Source of the DNA: Amycolatopsis sp. 195334CR | GTDB lineage: Bacteria > Actinomycetota > Actinomycetes > Mycobacteriales > Pseudonocardiaceae | Assembly (NCBI RefSeq): GCF_017309385.1 | Contig: NZ_JAFJMJ010000003.1 | Location: forward strand, 372,001 to 436,000 | Length of the DNA stretch: 64,000 nt | Reading direction: 5' to 3' | Shown: in pieces, positions 61,440 to 64,000 of the stretch | How the letters are laid out: every line of letters begins with the position of its first letter | Numbering within the stretch: position 1 is the stretch's first letter | Made by a program: the position numbers and the translations under genes | The notes under the pieces: model-generated | Databases searched by the model: none | Seen by the model: only the letters and a program-made list of their open reading frames with translations | What the model was told of the DNA's origin: nothing

Positions 61440-62903
61440 ATGGATGAGTACCCGGAGTACGACGCGGTCGGGTTGGCGGAACTGGTGCGCGACGGCCAGG
61501 CGAGCCCGGCGGACCTGCTGGCGGCGGCGCGCGCCCGGCTGGCGGCGGTCAACCCGCGGCTCAACGCGGTCGTGCGCGAGGTGGACCCGCCGGACGCGCC
61601 CGCGGCCGGGCCGTTCGCCGGGGTGCCGTTCCTGCTCAAGGACCTGCACCAGGACCTGGCCGGGCAGCCGACCAGCGGCGGGTCCCGGTCGATGGCCTCG
61701 ATCCCGGCGAAGGAGACCACCACGGTGGTCCAGCGCTGGCTCGACGCCGGGCTGGTGGTCTTCGGCAAGACGAACACCCCCGAGTTCGGCGCCAAGGGCA
61801 TCACCGAGCCGGACCTGTTCGGGCCCGCGCGCAACCCGTGGAACCCCGGGCACACGCCGGGCGGGTCCTCCGGGGGCGCGGCGGCGGCCGTCGCGGCGGG
61901 CATCGTGCCGTGTGCGGGGGCCAGCGACGGTGGCGGCTCCATCCGCATCCCGGCGTCGGCCTGCGGGTTGTTCGGGCTCAAGCCGTCGCGCGGGCTCATC
62001 CCGGCCGGTCCGGCGCGGGCCGAAGGACTCGGCGGCACCGCCACCGACGGCGTGATCTCGCGTTCGGTGCGGGACACCGCCGCCATGCTCGACGTGCTGG
62101 CCGGCCCGACCTCGCTCTCGCCGTTCCTCGCCGCCGGTCCGGCGACGCCGTTCGCGGACGAGGTCGGCCGTGAACCGGGCCGGTTGCGCGTCGCGTTGTG
62201 CACCGCCAGCTCGATCAACCCGGATCCGCACCCCGAAGCGGTGGCCGCCGCCCGCGCGGCCGGGGACCTGCTCGAAGAACTGGGCCACGAGGTGGTCGAA
62301 CTGGAGTCGCAGCCGTTCGACGACGCCGCTCTGGCCAAGGACTTCCTGACCAGCTGGTTCGTCAGCTGCGCGCACGCGATGGCCGAGTGCAAGGCGGCCA
62401 GCGGCGCCGGGGACGCGGCCTTCGAACTCGACACCCGCACGATGGCCGCGCTGGGCCGGGCGACCAACCCGGTCGACCTGGTGCGTGCCATCGAACGACG
62501 GCACGAGCACACCCGGCGGCTCGCCGAGTTCCACGAGTCGTACGACTTCCTGCTCACCCCGTCCACCGCGACCCCGCCGCCGCGGATCGGCGCCTTCGAC
62601 ACGCCGGAGCCGGTGCGCAAGCTGCAACGCGGCCTGCTCACCGCCGGGGCCGCGGGCCTGCTGCGGTTCACCCCGATCGTCGACCGGCTGATCCACGAGA
62701 ACCTGAGCTGGGTGCCGTACACGCAGCTGGCGAACCTGACCGGCAGGCCGGCGATGAGCGTGCCGCTGCACTGGACCGCCGACGGCCTGCCGATCGGGGC
62801 CCAGTTCGTCGGACGGCTCGGCGCCGACGGCGCGCTGCTGCGGCTGGCCGGGCAGCTGGAAAAGGCGCGGCCGTGGGTTGAACGACGTCCTACTCCGGTT
62901 TAG
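61440..62903 (+). CDS. Amidase (amidase signature family)
   Basis: 487 residues. The Ser-cisSer-Lys triad is complete: K67 (PFLLKDLH), the cis-Ser in GGSSGG (about 143-144) and S167 in SDGGGSIRIPASACG. It hydrolyses an amide of unknown nature; the GatA subunit role is excluded because no gatB or gatC gene is adjacent and the flanks differ. It begins 24 nt after the FN3 protein gene, so the two may be co-transcribed. Confidence 0.91.
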   Translation: MDEYPEYDAVGLAELVRDGQASPADLLAAARARLAAVNPRLNAVVREVDPPDAPAAGPFAGVPFLLKDLHQDLAGQPTSGGSRSMASIPAKETTTVVQRWLDAGLVVFGKTNTPEFGAKGITEPDLFGPARNPWNPGHTPGGSSGGAAAAVAAGIVPCAGASDGGGSIRIPASACGLFGLKPSRGLIPAGPARAEGLGGTATDGVISRSVRDTAAMLDVLAGPTSLSPFLAAGPATPFADEVGREPGRLRVALCTASSINPDPHPEAVAAARAAGDLLEELGHEVVELESQPFDDAALAKDFLTSWFVSCAHAMAECKAASGAGDAAFELDTRTMAALGRATNPVDLVRAIERRHEHTRRLAEFHESYDFLLTPSTATPPPRIGAFDTPEPVRKLQRGLLTAGAAGLLRFTPIVDRLIHENLSWVPYTQLANLTGRPAMSVPLHWTADGLPIGAQFVGRLGADGALLRLAGQLEKARPWVERRPTPV

Positions 62904-63016
62904 CTAGAGAATTCTCTAGTCTTCCGCACTCGGCGACGATCGGCCCTTGTGGCGAATCGGGCGCCAACAATACTGGCGACCACCGGTATTGGCGAGTCGG
63001 AAACGGAGCGCGGGAG

Positions 63017-63943
63017 ATGGCGGGCATTTTCGAAGTGCGCCGGCGGCGGCTGGCCACCGTGCTCGCCGCGATGGCGGCCGCGGTGACCGCTTGCGATCGC
63101 CCGGACACCGCAGGTCAAGCCGCTCCCCCACACCCGTTGACGTTGCTGGACCGGGCTCCGGTGGCCACTGACGCCGAGGTGGCCGCGTCGCCGACCGCGG
63201 CCACCATTCGCCGGCGCGGACAATTGATCGTCGGCGGCCAGCTCGATCTCCCGCTGCTTTCCGAGCGCAATTCGATCACCGGCGAAACCGAGGGTTTCGA
63301 CGCCACACTGGGAAAGTTGCTGGCGAAATACCTGCTCGGCGAATCGACGGTGAAAATCGTGACCGCGACGCCGGAAACCAAGGAAACCCTGCTGCAGGTC
63401 GGCACCGTGGACGCGGTCATCCGGATCTACACGATCACCCCGGAACGGGCGCAGAAGGTCGCCTTCGCCGGGCCGTACCTGCGCTCGGGACAGGCCATCG
63501 CCACGCTGGACCAGGAGCGGTCGATCGCCAAGCCCGCCGATCTCAACCACCGCCCGGTGGTCGCCGTGGCGGGCACCACCAGCGTGGACGCGCTGCGGGA
63601 GGTCGCGCCGAAGGCCAAGCTGGAAACCTTCGGCAGCACCAACGAATGCGTGCAGGCGCTGGAATCCGGGCGGGCCGTGGCCTACGTGCACGACCTGACC
63701 GCGCTGGCCGGGGCGGCCCGGCTCAACGACCGGATCCAGATCGTCGGCGAGCCGTTCACCAGCGAGCCCTACGGCATCGGCCTGCCGCGCGGGGACGCCG
63801 CGTTCAAGGAGTTCGTCAACGGCTGGCTGGACAAGATCGTCCGCTCCGGGCTGTGGGCCGAGCTGTGGCAGTCCACGCTCGGCACGGTGGTCACCGGTCC
63901 GCCGCCGGAACCACCGCAGCTCGGTTCGGTGCCGGGTTCCTAG
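63017..63943 (+). CDS. Extracellular solute-binding lipoprotein, family 3 (amino acid type)
   Basis: 308 residues. A twin-Arg-like basic start (RRRRLATVLAAMAAAVTAC) ends in a lipobox with Cys26. The mature part has the SBP_bac_3 pattern: RGQLIVGGQLDLPLLSERNSITGETEGFDATLGKLLAKYLLG, KETLLQVGTVDAVIRIYTITPERAQKVAFAGPYLRSGQAI and VVAVAGTTSVDALREVAP. It resembles glutamate-binding GluB proteins, but no permease or ATPase follows in the window, so it may be a sensor partner. Confidence 0.9.
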   Translation: MAGIFEVRRRRLATVLAAMAAAVTACDRPDTAGQAAPPHPLTLLDRAPVATDAEVAASPTAATIRRRGQLIVGGQLDLPLLSERNSITGETEGFDATLGKLLAKYLLGESTVKIVTATPETKETLLQVGTVDAVIRIYTITPERAQKVAFAGPYLRSGQAIATLDQERSIAKPADLNHRPVVAVAGTTSVDALREVAPKAKLETFGSTNECVQALESGRAVAYVHDLTALAGAARLNDRIQIVGEPFTSEPYGIGLPRGDAAFKEFVNGWLDKIVRSGLWAELWQSTLGTVVTGPPPEPPQLGSVPGS

Positions 63944-64000
63944 GCGCCCCAGAGGTCCACGGCGATGTCACCGGTCTGCTCGCTGAACAGGCCGCTCGGG
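63940..64000 (-). CDS. 3' end of a minus-strand gene (unidentified)
   Basis: Only the last 19 codons and TAG are present, ending GLFSEQTGDIAVDLWGA. The codon bias fits coding and the stop overlaps the convergent lipoprotein stop by 3 bp. Too short to assign a family. Confidence 0.4.
   Translation of the reverse strand, partial: PSGLFSEQTGDIAVDLWGA

Overview
This window is very GC-rich actinobacterial chromosome, most likely from Pseudonocardiaceae (Amycolatopsis or a close relative). The signs are frequent GTG starts, strong GC bias at third codon positions, phosphatidylinositol-mannoside genes (pgsA, patA, pimA), a bifunctional rel, and LexA boxes of the actinobacterial type TCGAAC-N4-GTTCGA. 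Its backbone follows, from memory, the order of Mycobacterium tuberculosis Rv2614c-Rv2578c: thrS, HIT phosphorylase, pgsA, patA, pimA, pdxS, pdxT, yebC, ruvCAB, yajC-secD-secF, apt, rel, ppiB, a metallo-hydrolase, then a radical SAM protein. Several accessory blocks interrupt it.

Layout. 1-430: 5' end of a minus-strand radical SAM gene, interrupted by an intein and preceded by a perfect SOS box. 528-2839: methyltransferase, DUF4259-GNAT fusion and NIPSNAP protein. 2856-14970: a compact minus-strand catabolic operon (ABC importer, Gfo/Idh/MocA oxidoreductase, creatininase-family hydrolase, three amidohydrolases, MR/MLE enolase, DapA-type lyase) headed by an IclR regulator and closed by a strong hairpin. 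It is the best candidate here for an undescribed pathway. 15077-18012: YibE/F membrane protein, membrane protein, metallo-beta-lactamase-fold hydrolase. 18165-30807: conserved core (peptidyl-prolyl isomerase, enoyl-CoA hydratase, rel, apt, secFD-yajC, ruvBAC with a LexA box, DUF4262, yebC). 30844-37345: pdxT and pdxS, separated by an accessory block (AzlCD, an XRE-cupin regulator, DUF6892, a two-component system, a CPBP protease). 37601-43403: EF-G2-like GTPase, then the phosphatidylinositol mannoside operon, read pgsA-patA-pimA-lemA-like with 4-nt overlaps.

43452-52053: MarR/YceI pair with twin operators, GlxA-type regulator divergent from a dienelactone hydrolase, a 19-20 bp minisatellite, an IS30 element inserted into a palindrome, HIT protein, thrS, nitroreductase. 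52153-62903: sugar transferase, P450, receiverless OmpR-type protein, an SMR exporter under a guanidine-III riboswitch, AraC regulator, quinone oxidoreductase, TetR/hydrolase pair with twin palindromes, FN3 protein, amidase. 63017-64000: a solute-binding lipoprotein and the 3' tip of a further minus-strand gene.

Intergenic DNA is unusual. Four loci carry degenerate GC-rich tandem repeats (units of about 20, 38 and 56 bp). Two convergent intergenic regions pair a 20-bp minisatellite with an element sharing the 13-mer GAAAGCCACATTC next to a stop codon. No tRNA, rRNA or CRISPR array was seen. All functional calls come from reading sequence and recalled family knowledge; no searches were run.
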